From assembly GCF_017874035.1 (NCBI RefSeq), contig NZ_JAGGKV010000003.1:310001-374000 (forward strand): DNA of 64,000 nucleotides. The letters run 5' to 3'. This document shows positions 54,707 to 63,183 of this stretch, in pieces (within the stretch, counting starts at the first letter, position 1; every line of letters begins with the position of its first letter). The notes below the pieces were generated by a model. The model was not told the DNA's origin and searched no databases. It saw only the letters and a list, made by a program, of their open reading frames with translations. This stretch comes from Paenibacillus aceris (lineage in GTDB: Bacteria > Bacillota > Bacilli > Paenibacillales > NBRC-103111). A program made the position numbers and the translations under genes.

Positions 54707-55390
54707 ATGCCCAACCATGAAGAAATATATCAAACACAAGCGGATACTTATGATCTTCTCATTTCTAAGCAGCCCAGTCTCATCGATGTTATCGAAACCA
54801 TTCATCCGGTTGAAGGTCTGGACATTTTAGATCTGGGAGCCGGTTCAGGGAGACTGACCTGTATGTTAGCTCCAAAGGCGAAATCGATCTTAGCGCTTGA
54901 CGAATCCGAAGCCATGTTAAAAGTAACCGCAGATAAGCTGCAAAAAGCCGGTTTGCACAATTGGAGCACCAAGGTTGCCGACCACCGAACTCTCCCCGTT
55001 AGTTCGCACAGTTATGATTTAATTGTATCCGGCTGGAGCATCTGTTATTTAGGGAACAGCGACCTTCCTAATTGGAAACAAAATATCCATAAGGTAGTGA
55101 CGGAAATTAAGCGAGTTCTTCGCCCAGGCGGCTGCGCTATTATTATCGAGAATTTCGGAACGGGCTGGGCGGTTCCCAATCCTCCAAGTTTTTTGCGATC
55201 GTATTTTGAACTGCTAGAAAACGAATACGGTATGTCGCATACATGGATTAGGACTGATTATGATTTTGAAAACTTAAGAGAAGCTGAGCGCCTTTGTAGA
55301 TTTTTCTTCGGGGATGATTTGGCTGACAAAGTTGTCAAAGAAGGATGGATACACCTTCCGGAGTGCGCAGGGGTTTGGTGGCTGCGTTAA
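54707..55390 (+). CDS. Class I SAM-dependent methyltransferase
   Basis: The 227-residue enzyme has motif I LDLGAGSGRL (about residue 40), ALDESEAML and the post-motif SYDLIVSGWSICYLG, with RVLRPGGCAIIIENFG. It belongs to the Methyltransf_11/25 group with unknown substrate. AAGGAGG precedes the ATG. It follows the MerR-methyltransferase by 73 bp without a terminator, so one transcript is likely. Confidence 0.85.
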   Translation: MPNHEEIYQTQADTYDLLISKQPSLIDVIETIHPVEGLDILDLGAGSGRLTCMLAPKAKSILALDESEAMLKVTADKLQKAGLHNWSTKVADHRTLPVSSHSYDLIVSGWSICYLGNSDLPNWKQNIHKVVTEIKRVLRPGGCAIIIENFGTGWAVPNPPSFLRSYFELLENEYGMSHTWIRTDYDFENLREAERLCRFFFGDDLADKVVKEGWIHLPECAGVWWLR

Positions 55391-55445
55391 CAGGTAACGC
55401 AACTTTCTTGCTGGGCTGCGGGGCTGCGGGGCTGGTGAGTTATTG

Positions 55446-55622
55446 GGGAGCTACAGGGCGTTATTTGTACAAATTTGGCCTTTTCTCGCTTTGTGCGGAA
55501 CTACAGGGCCTTATTGGTCTCAGCGAAACCTCATTTTTGCCGAAAACGGCAAATAGAGGACCGTGGTTCCCTTCCACCGGCCAAAAACCTGGTTTTATCC
55601 AAAATAGAGGATCACAGTTCCC
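55446..55622. repeat. Composite intergenic repeat, copy B
   Basis: Forward units GGGAGCTACAGGGCGTTATT (55446) and CGGAACTACAGGGCCTTATT (55496) are 50 bp apart. Inverted units carry GTGGTTCCC (55563-55571) and ACAGTTCCC (55614-55622), 51 bp apart. Total span (177 bp), order and spacing match copy A at 2601-2778. A weak frame (55345-55668) crosses it but has no ribosome site. Confidence 0.7.
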
Positions 55623-55722
55623 ACTCCCTAGCTCACGCTACCTATACTTGCAAATAAGACACGAATAAAGAGTAGCCAGAATAGCAGCCTCTCGGTTTCT
55701 CGGTCACTCGCTTACAAACAGC

Positions 55723-55752
55723 AAAAAAAAGCAGCAAATTCGCTGCTTCTTC
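55723..55752 (-). terminator. Terminator of the 35-aa peptide gene
   Basis: The minus strand reads GAAGCAGCGAATTTGCTGC then TTTTTTTT, downstream of the stop at 55789. Confidence 0.8.
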
Positions 55753-55788
55753 ACTATGATAAGACTCCATTCATCTTTGTACTATCCA

Positions 55789-55896
55789 TTAACCAGAGAA
55801 CGATTCAAGGATAATCTTTACCAATAAGAACGGAAGTGCGCCAATCGAGATAAAAGCATAGAAAAATCCTTGAATAAAATTTTTGAATAGTTTCAC
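55789..55896 (-). CDS. Small membrane peptide (35 aa)
   Basis: GTG 55896 is preceded by CGGAGTGAT with a short gap. The product begins KLFKNFIQGFFYAFISIGALPF and ends LLVKIILESFSG: a basic start followed by one membrane helix. A terminator lies just past the stop. It has an own ribosome site and terminator in a gap of about 675 bp, which supports a real gene. No family recognised; small toxins and regulatory membrane peptides look like this, but nothing here decides. Confidence 0.55.
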   Translation of the reverse strand: MKLFKNFIQGFFYAFISIGALPFLLVKIILESFSG

Positions 55897-56020
55897 AAAA
55901 ATCACTCCGATCTACTTTTGTCTAATTTGTGAACTAACTCAATTATACTCCTACTGAACTGAAGTTTTATGAAAATAAGATTAATTTTTTGCATACTAGT
56001 CCGAAAAAGGCTTAGGAAAA

Positions 56021-56049
56021 CAAAAAAGAGAGCAGCTTACGCCGCTCCC
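56021..56049 (-). terminator. Terminator of the HesB/IscA gene
   Basis: GGGAGCGGC-gtaa-GCTGCTCTC then TTTTTT on the minus strand. Confidence 0.85.
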
Positions 56050-56066
56050 AAATCCACAAACCCTTA

Positions 56067-56438
56067 TTAAGCTTCAACCTTATCGTCGCACTTCTCAACC
56101 AAGCCCTCTTCGTCCTTCACTTTGAAGGAAGAGCCGCATCCGCAGGAAGCTACGGCATTCGGATTATTGATGGAGAATCCGCCGCCCATACCTGCCTCTG
56201 TATAGTCGATCTCTACGCCGTACAAATATTTGGAACTATCTGCATCCACCACAACCTTCAGGCCGTGAATGTTAAATTCTTTATCATCATCCTTCTGATC
56301 ATCGTCGAAGCCCATGCCGTAAGAAAAGCCGCTGCAGCCACCAGCTTTAACGCCTAGTCGCAAGAATAAGTTCGGTGATTCTTCAGAAGCCAAAAGTTCT
56401 TTAATTTTATCAGTCGCTGATTCACTAATGTTAATCAT
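56067..56438 (-). CDS. HesB/IscA-family iron-sulfur cluster carrier (YutM-like)
   Basis: The 123-residue A-type carrier has the three conserved Cys (GGCSGFSYGM and SCGCGSSF) that hold Fe or a cluster, and FSINNPNA between them. It has an acidic C-terminal extension of about 15 residues. ATG 56438 follows AAGGAGGG. It probably delivers clusters to apoproteins together with the NifU-type protein at 59694. Confidence 0.9.
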   Translation of the reverse strand: MINISESATDKIKELLASEESPNLFLRLGVKAGGCSGFSYGMGFDDDQKDDDKEFNIHGLKVVVDADSSKYLYGVEIDYTEAGMGGGFSINNPNAVASCGCGSSFKVKDEEGLVEKCDDKVEA

Positions 56439-56582
56439 AACGGAAATCCCTCCTTGATGTTTTCCTATGAGGAAAACTGGCATTATCCATAAGTTTCGTA
56501 ATGCTTACTATCAAGTATACTCCTATTCCAAGCATTGCTCAAGGGCAGCTGTATATACATTCTAGCCATTGTTGCCATAAGC

Positions 56583-56762
56583 TTACTGCTTCCGTTGTAT
56601 CGCATAATATTGCAGCAGCAACTGATCGAGCTCTCGACTGCACTGCTGTACGTCAGGATGCATGAAACCAAATTCAGTGCCTAAAGTCACCATTTGGTCT
56701 CGAAGCTGTTCGATAGCTATATCCAACCGTTCCTGCGGTTCGGTCACGAAATATGTTGGCAC
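56583..56762 (-). CDS. Spo0E-family aspartyl-phosphate phosphatase
   Basis: GTG 56762 has AAGGTGAT 6 bases upstream. The 59-residue product is helical, with ERLDIAIEQLRDQMV, a turn, then SRELDQLLLQYYAIQ. SRELD-x-LLxxY is the Spo0E signature (SxxxD) of small phosphatases that remove phosphate from Spo0A and delay sporulation. Size fits the short members (YnzD and YisI types). It lies alone on the minus strand upstream of the HesB gene. Confidence 0.85.
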   Translation of the reverse strand: MPTYFVTEPQERLDIAIEQLRDQMVTLGTEFGFMHPDVQQCSRELDQLLLQYYAIQRKQ

Positions 56763-56964
56763 GATTTAATCACCTTTTAACCCTACGTAATCACATTGCA
56801 ATAGTATACAGGAATTTGTTAATATTGGGAATAACCTTTTTGTGAATTTGATAGCAAATCTTGTAGATTAGCAAGATTGTCAATTTATGTCCATGTTCAT
56901 CATATTGCCCCTCCCTACGCGGAGGTTTATAATGGTTAGGATAGTTTGTACGTTTACTGCAAAA

Positions 56965-57057
56965 AAGTTAGGTGTGAATTCCTGAACCGAACTGGCAGAC
57001 AGGTAGGCGAGCCACTCACACCGCAAAGGCGCATGTTGTCTACTTCAGATGGATGCG
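56965..57057 (+). promoter_or_regulatory. Structured leader upstream of mqnE
   Basis: GGTGTGA (56972-56978) pairs with TCACACC about 40 bases on, enclosing possible CCTG/CAGG and CTGGC/GCCA pairings. A second hairpin pairs CGCAT with ATGCG. There is no T-run. I could not match it to a known riboswitch class. The preceding part of the gap (56763-56960) shows nothing notable. Confidence 0.3.
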
Positions 57058-57102
57058 TCGATTCTGTATGAGCTTTATTTTGAATTCATAGGAGGAATAA
57101 TG

Positions 57103-58203
57103 ATGAGTGTTATAACCACGGACCCGATCAAACGGATGGCGGAAATCGCCGACAAAGTTGAGCACGGTCAACGTCTATCCATGGAAGATGGATTATTTTT
57201 ATACGAATCGGATGATCTTCTGAGCATAGGACAAATGGCAAACAAAGTAAATACACGATTGAACGGAAACAAGGTTTATTTTGTGCAAAATATGAGTTTG
57301 TATTTCACGAATGTGTGTGAGGAGCATTGTGCTTTTTGTCATTTCCGCCGTGACGAAGGCGAAGAAGGTGCCTACACGCTGACGCCAAGCCAAATGTTAG
57401 ACTATGTTGCCGAAAATTTTAACCCAGAAATTAGAGAATTTCATATTAGTCAAGGGCATAACCCTCATCTGCCTTTTGAATATTACGTTGACTGTATTCG
57501 TCAATTGAAAAACGCCTACCCTGATGTGACGATCAAAGCGCATACCGCGGCAGAAATCGAATTTTTCTCTCGGATCAGCGGCCTAAGCTACCGGGATGTT
57601 TTGAAAACATTAATGGATGCCGGTTTATCGACACTCCCTGGCGGCGGAGCCGAAATTTTAACTGAACGCTACCGTTCCAAAATGAAAGTTGAAAAAGCCT
57701 CCTCAGAGGAATGGCTCGACGTTCATCGCAATGCGCATTTGCTCGGCATGAAAACACACGCTACAATGCTGTACGGTTCGATCGAAACAAAAGAAGAGCG
57801 CATTCGACATATGATGCTTCTACGTGAACTGCAAGACGAAACAAACGGTTTCTTGGTCTTCATTCCGAACTCCATCCAACCAGCCAGCAAAAACGCAGGC
57901 CTAAAAAGGCGCGTACCTGCTTGGGACGAGCTCAAAACCATCGCGATTAGCCGGTTGATGCTGGATAACTTCCCGCATATCAAAGCTTACTTCATTAATA
58001 TCGGTACCAAATTGACCCAGCTCTCCTTCACCTTCGGTGCTTCTGACGCACACGGAACGATTGTGAAAGAAAAAATTTCGCACGCAGCTGGCGCACTATC
58101 CCCGGAAGGTCTTACAAGGGACGAGCTTGTTTGGTTGATTCAAGGGGCTGGACGTACACCAGTTGAACGCGACACCTTTTATAATGAAATCAAAGTGTAT
58201 TAG
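57103..58203 (+). CDS. mqnE: Aminofutalosine synthase, radical SAM
   Basis: The 366-residue radical SAM enzyme of the futalosine route to menaquinone joins 3-enolpyruvylbenzoate derivatives to adenosine. The cluster motif is C72-x3-C76-x2-C79 (NVCEEHCAFCHF). HTAAEIEFFSRI, LPGGGAEILTERYR, EEWLDVHRNAHLLGM and TMLYGSIET distinguish MqnE from MqnC and CofH. ATG 57103 has AGGAGG 8 bases upstream (ATG 57100 also possible). Other mqn genes are not in the window. The product, menaquinone, is the electron acceptor of the nearby NDH-2 and SQR enzymes. Confidence 0.88.
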   Translation: MSVITTDPIKRMAEIADKVEHGQRLSMEDGLFLYESDDLLSIGQMANKVNTRLNGNKVYFVQNMSLYFTNVCEEHCAFCHFRRDEGEEGAYTLTPSQMLDYVAENFNPEIREFHISQGHNPHLPFEYYVDCIRQLKNAYPDVTIKAHTAAEIEFFSRISGLSYRDVLKTLMDAGLSTLPGGGAEILTERYRSKMKVEKASSEEWLDVHRNAHLLGMKTHATMLYGSIETKEERIRHMMLLRELQDETNGFLVFIPNSIQPASKNAGLKRRVPAWDELKTIAISRLMLDNFPHIKAYFINIGTKLTQLSFTFGASDAHGTIVKEKISHAAGALSPEGLTRDELVWLIQGAGRTPVERDTFYNEIKVY

Positions 58204-58248
58204 TCATACTAGAGAAGAGAGATCAGTGCAGAAGGGATACCCAGTGTT

Positions 58249-59313
58249 ATGAAAAAGTTTGTAATTCTCGGAGGAGGTTATGGCGGTCTGACCATAGCCT
58301 TGAACATGTTGGAGAAAGATTTACCGGAGGATACCATACTGGAAATGGTTGACCGCAGCCCTTTTCAAGGACTAAAAACGGAATATTACGCGCTTGCTTC
58401 CGGCACGATTGCTGAAACGCATATTCGTGTCGCTTATCCGGACGATCCTCGTTTACTGTTAACTTATGGAGAAGTATCCGCAGTGGATTTGGAAAAAAAG
58501 GAAATTCGTTTCGAAGATAGAGAACCTTTGACGTATGATTGGCTTGTAATCGGGCTAGGCTGTGTAGATAGCTATCATGGCATTATCGGAGCTATGGAGC
58601 ACTCCTCCAGCATTCAAACGCTGGCACAGACCCGTGCGACGTACCAACGCATCAATAACATTGCGCCATACGGACAAGTATCTATCATCGGAGGCGGATT
58701 AAGCGGAGTTGAGATGGCCTCAGAGTTAAGAGAAAGCCGTCCTGACCTGAACATTCGACTCATCGACCGTGGGCCAAGTCTTCTGTCTGCATTCCCAAGC
58801 AACCTGCAGCAATATGTGCGGGAATGGATGATTGAGCATCACATTGAGCTTCGTCCAAATGTTTCTTTATGTCGTCTGGACGGCGGAGATTTGTACAACG
58901 GGGATGAGATCATTCGCACAGATGCTACAATCTGGACAGCGGGCATTCAGCCGAATCCAATTGTTGAAGCATTGAATGTTCCCAAAGACCGTCAAGGCCG
59001 TATTATGTTAAATGAGTACCACCAAATTCCGGAGCATCAAGACGTGTTCGTTGTCGGCGACTGTGCTTCCCTTCCATTCTCGCCTAGCGCGCAAGCCGCG
59101 CAAGCGCAAGGCAAACAAATTGCCGAGGCGATGCAAGCGATCTGGAAAGGCGAAACACCGCGACTCGGTAAAATTAAACTCAGAGGCACACTCGGTTCAC
59201 TCGGTAAAAAGAGCGGATTCGGCATCATGGGCAAACGCACGCTGATGACTGGAAAAATCGCCCGTATGCTCAAAAGCGGCGTTTTATGGAAATCGAAGCG
59301 ACACTTTGGGTAA
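58249..59313 (+). CDS. yutJ: NAD(P)/FAD-dependent oxidoreductase, YutJ-like NDH-2 homologue
   Basis: The 354-residue flavoprotein has FAD motif VILGGGYGGLTIALNML, NADH motif VSIIGGGLSGVEMASELRE, DATIWTAGIQPNPIV and VVGDCASLPFSPSAQAAQAQG. It is shorter than YumB and may lack the full C-terminal membrane segment, so quinone reductase activity is less sure. It follows mqnE by 45 bp on the same strand. Confidence 0.85.
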   Translation: MKKFVILGGGYGGLTIALNMLEKDLPEDTILEMVDRSPFQGLKTEYYALASGTIAETHIRVAYPDDPRLLLTYGEVSAVDLEKKEIRFEDREPLTYDWLVIGLGCVDSYHGIIGAMEHSSSIQTLAQTRATYQRINNIAPYGQVSIIGGGLSGVEMASELRESRPDLNIRLIDRGPSLLSAFPSNLQQYVREWMIEHHIELRPNVSLCRLDGGDLYNGDEIIRTDATIWTAGIQPNPIVEALNVPKDRQGRIMLNEYHQIPEHQDVFVVGDCASLPFSPSAQAAQAQGKQIAEAMQAIWKGETPRLGKIKLRGTLGSLGKKSGFGIMGKRTLMTGKIARMLKSGVLWKSKRHFG

Positions 59314-59341
59314 GCTCTATACGCTCAGCAAGATGGCAAAA

Positions 59342-59596
59342 TCAATCGCCTAGCAAATCGTACATCGCTTCAATCTCTTTTATTTTCGCTAGGATGAGTT
59401 CGTGAAGCTGATCTGCACTTTCTGCAGCAATGATTTCGCCATTCAAAAGCGCATATGGCTCCATATAACACTGTCCGCAATTGCCAAGACAGCCGTATTC
59501 AATGACATCATAGTCGGGATTTTGTTCTAAAGCTTTCATGACTTTCTCGGTTCCATTGTGCATGTTGCTGGCGCAAAACTCTATGATTGGTCTCAT
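59342..59596 (-). CDS. yuzB: YuzB family protein (DUF1450)
   Basis: The 84-residue protein has EFCASNMHNGTEKVMKALE, EYGCLGNCGQCY and PYALLNGEIIAAE, close to the pattern of Bacillus YuzB. The Cys cluster (CLGNCGQC) suggests metal or redox chemistry. Function unknown. It diverges from yutI, and converges on yutJ, as in the related Bacillus region. Confidence 0.85.
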   Translation of the reverse strand: MRPIIEFCASNMHNGTEKVMKALEQNPDYDVIEYGCLGNCGQCYMEPYALLNGEIIAAESADQLHELILAKIKEIEAMYDLLGD

Positions 59597-59693
59597 AATA
59601 AAAATTCCACCTTATGCTGATATATTCAAGTTGAAAACCATTTTCATTTAATCATTATTGTAATATAATATAGAAAGAAAGGAGATGAATCAA

Positions 59694-59939
59694 ATGTCTG
59701 AAAAAACGAAAGAAGCTATTTATGATGAAGTCCTTGAGGTTTTAGATAAACTTCGTCCTTTTCTACAACGCGATGGCGGTGACGTGGATCTCGTTGACGT
59801 AGAAGACGGAATTGTGAAGTTGAAACTGATGGGTGCTTGCGGAAGCTGCCCGAGCTCGACGATCACGTTGAAAGCCGGTATTGAACGCGCACTGGTTGAA
59901 GAAGTTGAAGGTATAACAGAAGTCGTGCAAGTGTTCTAA
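59694..59939 (+). CDS. yutI: NifU-like iron-sulfur scaffold/carrier (YutI)
   Basis: The 81-residue protein is a single NifU C-terminal domain: [24 protein letters not shown], then the cluster Cys pair in [28 protein letters not shown] lies 9 bases before ATG 59694, while the ATG at 59685 directly abuts it. It would hold or pass [4Fe-4S] clusters and pairs functionally with HesB/IscA at 56067. Confidence 0.92.
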   Translation: MSEKTKEAIYDEVLEVLDKLRPFLQRDGGDVDLVDVEDGIVKLKLMGACGSCPSSTITLKAGIERALVEEVEGITEVVQVF

Positions 59940-59956
59940 TACGACTATATCATAAG

Positions 59957-59987
59957 AAAGAGCTTACCTCTATGGTAAGCTCTTTTT
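59957..59987. terminator. Bidirectional terminator between yutI and the SDR gene
   Basis: AAAGAGCTTACC-tctat-GGTAAGCTCTTT followed by TT; usable on both strands. Confidence 0.9.
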
Positions 59988-59993
59988 GCTAAG

Positions 59994-60782
59994 TTATTTG
60001 CGCTGATTGAGCACAGGCAATGGTTGAATCGGATCCAATCCTCCGGATATATCCATAATGTTGCCCGTAATGAAATCGGAGGCCGGTAAACACAGGAATT
60101 CTATGACCCTGGCCACATCCTCGCCAGTCCCCGGTCTTCCCACTGGCGTCTCTCCATCGACCTCCAGACGAGCCTCTTGCATCGTCTGCTCTTTATGTTT
60201 GCCCCGAATATCGCCCGGACAAATCATATTAACGGTAATCCCATGGCTGGCTTCTTCTTCAGCCAACGTCTTTGTGAAGGAAACCAAGCCAACCTTCGCT
60301 GCCGCATAAACGGCGCGATGCGTCCACCCTCTGGCTTCAGCAGCTTTCCCAAATCCAAAATGGATAATACGCCCCCACCGCTTCTCCCTCATCATGGGCA
60401 GAACCAAATGGTCGAGCTCCATGACGCCGAGCAAATTACCGCGCATGAGATATTCGATTTCATCGACGCCATAGTCAGCAAAAAAGCGCCGCTCCCGAAA
60501 AAAAGGTCCCGCATTATTCACAAGAATATCAATGGGGCCAAGTTCAGACGCCGTTTGCTCCACCATCCGTGTGATGTCTTGCCTCTTCGCGACATCGCCT
60601 TGAACCGCAATGCTGCGTACTCCAAGATCTTTCAAGTGATGGACGAGCTCCGCGGCTTCCTTCTCACTTTTTACATAATTGACAGCTACTTGACAGCCCT
60701 GTTTAGCCAGGGTGATGGCGGTCATTTTGCCGAGTCCCTTCGCACTGCCTGTAATAAGAACCGTTCGGCCTCTTAATTCCAT
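59994..60782 (-). CDS. Short-chain dehydrogenase/reductase (FabG-like)
   Basis: The 262-residue SDR enzyme has cofactor motif TGSAKGLGK, NNAGPFF, catalytic Tyr and Lys in YAAAKVG, and PGDIRG after them. Its NADPH or NADH-linked substrate is unknown. ATG 60782 has AGAGG close upstream, within the end of the HEPN gene; only 7 bp separate the two, so they form an operon. Confidence 0.85.
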   Translation of the reverse strand: MELRGRTVLITGSAKGLGKMTAITLAKQGCQVAVNYVKSEKEAAELVHHLKDLGVRSIAVQGDVAKRQDITRMVEQTASELGPIDILVNNAGPFFRERRFFADYGVDEIEYLMRGNLLGVMELDHLVLPMMREKRWGRIIHFGFGKAAEARGWTHRAVYAAAKVGLVSFTKTLAEEEASHGITVNMICPGDIRGKHKEQTMQEARLEVDGETPVGRPGTGEDVARVIEFLCLPASDFITGNIMDISGGLDPIQPLPVLNQRK

Positions 60783-60789
60783 GGTCCTC

Positions 60790-61500
60790 TTACCCCTTTG
60801 CAATACTAGCCGTAATATAAGAGAAAGCTATTGATAAGGTTCGGCATACCATTTCAAATCCCTGCTGGAGATCAGCAACATTTGATTTTACATTCTCAAC
60901 ATGAATTCGATCGCCCGGAAAAGGTTCCTTTTGCATCAGATCATCCAGCATCTCGGCATTAATATAATGAATTTCCATATTTCGTTGATTGCGCAGCCGG
61001 TCGAGCGGAGATTTATAATCCATTTTGAGATTGTACAGTTGAACCTCGAGCGCGCCGTGAATCTTTTTTTCATGCATCCGGCGCAGTACAGTAAAGTACG
61101 AATAACGCGACTTCAGCACCTCTGTTTTCAGCTCAAATAAATCATTCATGAACGTGCCTAGTTTGTCCAAAATGGAGAACAACCGAATGAAAGCATTTTT
61201 GAAAAAGTATACAAAAAGGCGGTAGGCTTCCATCTCCTGCGGGTTCATGTCCTCTAGAAAGGCTTTATGGATATGTTCAGCATAACGCTCACAGCAGTAT
61301 TTGCTTTGCTCTAGCTCATCGAGCGCATCTATGAATCCTTTGCTCCAGATCGCTTGCCGGTGATACTTCGAATAATCCGAAGCAGCTCGGTTGTGCTCCT
61401 TCGATTCCAGATGCTCAATAAACGTTCTCACCGCATTGCCGGCTTCCAGCAGAAGCCCACTGTCTATTCGTCTCGGTTCATGGAACAATACTCGCAGCAT
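60790..61500 (-). CDS. HEPN-domain protein, Cthe_2314-like
   Basis: The 236-residue all-helical protein matches the wording I recall for the Cthe_2314 HEPN family. Near residue 175 RNQRNMEIHY supplies R-x4-H, the Rx4-6H motif of HEPN ribonucleases. GGGGGG precedes ATG 61500. It is first in an operon with the SDR gene, an unusual partner, and no nucleotidyltransferase antitoxin is present. RNase activity is possible but unproven. The gap 61501-61712 shows nothing else recognised. Confidence 0.65.
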   Translation of the reverse strand: MLRVLFHEPRRIDSGLLLEAGNAVRTFIEHLESKEHNRAASDYSKYHRQAIWSKGFIDALDELEQSKYCCERYAEHIHKAFLEDMNPQEMEAYRLFVYFFKNAFIRLFSILDKLGTFMNDLFELKTEVLKSRYSYFTVLRRMHEKKIHGALEVQLYNLKMDYKSPLDRLRNQRNMEIHYINAEMLDDLMQKEPFPGDRIHVENVKSNVADLQQGFEMVCRTLSIAFSYITASIAKG

Positions 61501-61712
61501 GGGTACACCCCCCTTTTCTTCCTACTTGCCGTCTGTTTGTTTGTATAGCGGTGGCTTCCTCCACCCAGGATCGATAATAGAAGTAAGTATAGACCCAGAG
61601 GGTCGGAAACATACAAATGAAAATAAAAAGGAAATAGCCCTCTCAGCAAGAAGGCCTCCTCTCCCACAAAAGCAGCTCTGCCTTGCTTCCAAGGGGCCAG
61701 CCCGCCAGGGCC

Positions 61713-62612
61713 TCATGCTTTGCGGTCATATAGCGTAAGTACGCATAAATAACATAGAAATCCAAACATACAAGAAACGATAACCGCATGCACCATGCCG
61801 GTAAATAAATAAGCGACTTCATTCCCCATCGACCAAGTAACCACAGCTCCGCTGATGACTTGAAGGGAAACCAGGATCAGTGCCCATTTGCTGCCGAAAC
61901 GCAATTTGTCTGAGCTCGGGTAGTAACGCTTGGCTTGCAAGTAAAGAAACAGAATACATACAAAGAGCAGCAAAGCCGCTATCCGGTGGGTAAAGACAAT
62001 GCCGGTTGCGCCGCTAAGCTCAGGGATGACTTCTCCGTTGCACAATGGCCAGCCTGAACATCCGCCTGATGAAACCGTGTGACGGACAAAAGCCCCCAGA
62101 TATACAACAACGTAGCTGTAAATCGTCGTTATCCATACGATCGCTTTAAAGGAACTGCGAATGACGGTATCCCTTTGAAATTGGCCCCAAGGTGTAAACA
62201 CAAGCGCAAGCAGCAAGGAAAACGCAAAGGCCAGCAGGGATAAGCCAAAATGCAGCGCCAGTACGAGGGAAGATTGCGGCCATACGACGGCCATAGCGCC
62301 CATAGCTGCTTGGACCAACGTCATAAATACGGTTCCGGAGATAAAAAACTTCGCATCTTTCCGTTTTACATAACGAAATACTAGAAAGAATGTAGCAATC
62401 AGGATGAGCGTCACAATACCGACTACCAGTCGATGACTATATTCGATAAACGACGATATCGTATGCGCCGGGACGAATTTCCCATGACACAGCGGCCACT
62501 CGTCTCCGCAGCCTCTGCCTGCATCAGCCTTCGTAACCAAGGCGCCCATTGCAAGAATGAGAAACATGCCGATGGCGGACAGATTCGCTAGCCTTTGAAT
62601 CAGTTTTTGCAT
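61713..62612 (-). CDS. ctaA: Haem A synthase
   Basis: The 299-residue membrane protein has eight TM segments. It converts haem O to haem A for cytochrome oxidase aa3. Residues known from the Bacillus enzyme are all present at the same positions: C35, C42, E57 and H60 (GCGDEWPLC; EYSHRL). A second Cys pair (GGCSGWPLC) and the H in FTHRIAAL mark the C-terminal half. The ctaB gene that often adjoins is not in the window. The 62613-62800 gap shows no clear site. Confidence 0.93.
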   Translation of the reverse strand: MQKLIQRLANLSAIGMFLILAMGALVTKADAGRGCGDEWPLCHGKFVPAHTISSFIEYSHRLVVGIVTLILIATFFLVFRYVKRKDAKFFISGTVFMTLVQAAMGAMAVVWPQSSLVLALHFGLSLLAFAFSLLLALVFTPWGQFQRDTVIRSSFKAIVWITTIYSYVVVYLGAFVRHTVSSGGCSGWPLCNGEVIPELSGATGIVFTHRIAALLLFVCILFLYLQAKRYYPSSDKLRFGSKWALILVSLQVISGAVVTWSMGNEVAYLFTGMVHAVIVSCMFGFLCYLCVLTLYDRKA

Positions 62613-62801
62613 GATTGCACCTACTTTTATGTCGTGACTTCGGTAGATCTTGCCCTAATTAGATGGTTTCGTTTTCAATTATAGCTTTAAAAAGTTGGCA
62701 AATCCATTCGCAATTGTTACAAAGCTCCGAAACCGCGGATGATCGGCTAAACTCGTGTCAAAGTTGTGATATTCGAGGAGTTTGGACAGATTTCAGTAAA
62801 A

Positions 62802-62828
62802 AAACGACTCTGCTTAGAGCCGTTTCTT
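62802..62828 (-). terminator. Terminator of the thioredoxin-like gene
   Basis: GAAACGGCTCT-aagc-AGAGTCGTTT then TTTT on the minus strand. Confidence 0.8.
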
Positions 62829-62838
62829 TTCCTTTTAT

Positions 62839-63183
62839 TTAAGGTGCCAGCGCGCCGGAAACCTCAAGAGCCCGATCTAGGAACTGTTCAATTTCTTCAC
62901 GGGTTTTGCGTAATTTACTAACGAAACGTACGAGCTCTTTGCCATCGCGGAAAGCGATAAAGCTTGGAATACCTAGAATGTTCAGCTGCTCGCACAAGTC
63001 GGGCACTTCGTCACGGTCTAATTCAACAAAGGTAATGCGCCCTGCATATGCTTCCTCTAGAGCCGGCATGAAAGGATTAATATAGTGGCAGTCTTTGCAC
63101 CAAGTTGTTTTGAAAACGGCAACAGTCAGCGTAGACTTCGAGATTTGTTCTTGGAAAGTTTGTTCATTTGAAATTTTTAACAT
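62839..63183 (-). CDS. Thioredoxin-family protein (WCKDC type)
   Basis: The 114-residue thioredoxin-fold protein has active-site C29-x2-C32 in WCKDCHYI, not the classical CGPC, and the cis-Pro in GIPSFIAF. No signal or TM, so it is cytosolic. The altered CxxC would shift the redox potential; partner unknown. It stands alone between ctaA and the SPFH gene. Confidence 0.88.
   Translation of the reverse strand: MLKISNEQTFQEQISKSTLTVAVFKTTWCKDCHYINPFMPALEEAYAGRITFVELDRDEVPDLCEQLNILGIPSFIAFRDGKELVRFVSKLRKTREEIEQFLDRALEVSGALAP

Noticed and set aside
56965..57057. Cobalamin riboswitch
   Set aside because: A GCCACT string resembles part of the B12 box, but the surrounding conserved blocks are missing.
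60790..61500. HEPN/MNT toxin-antitoxin pair
   Set aside because: No nucleotidyltransferase or other antitoxin-like gene adjoins; the neighbour is an SDR enzyme.
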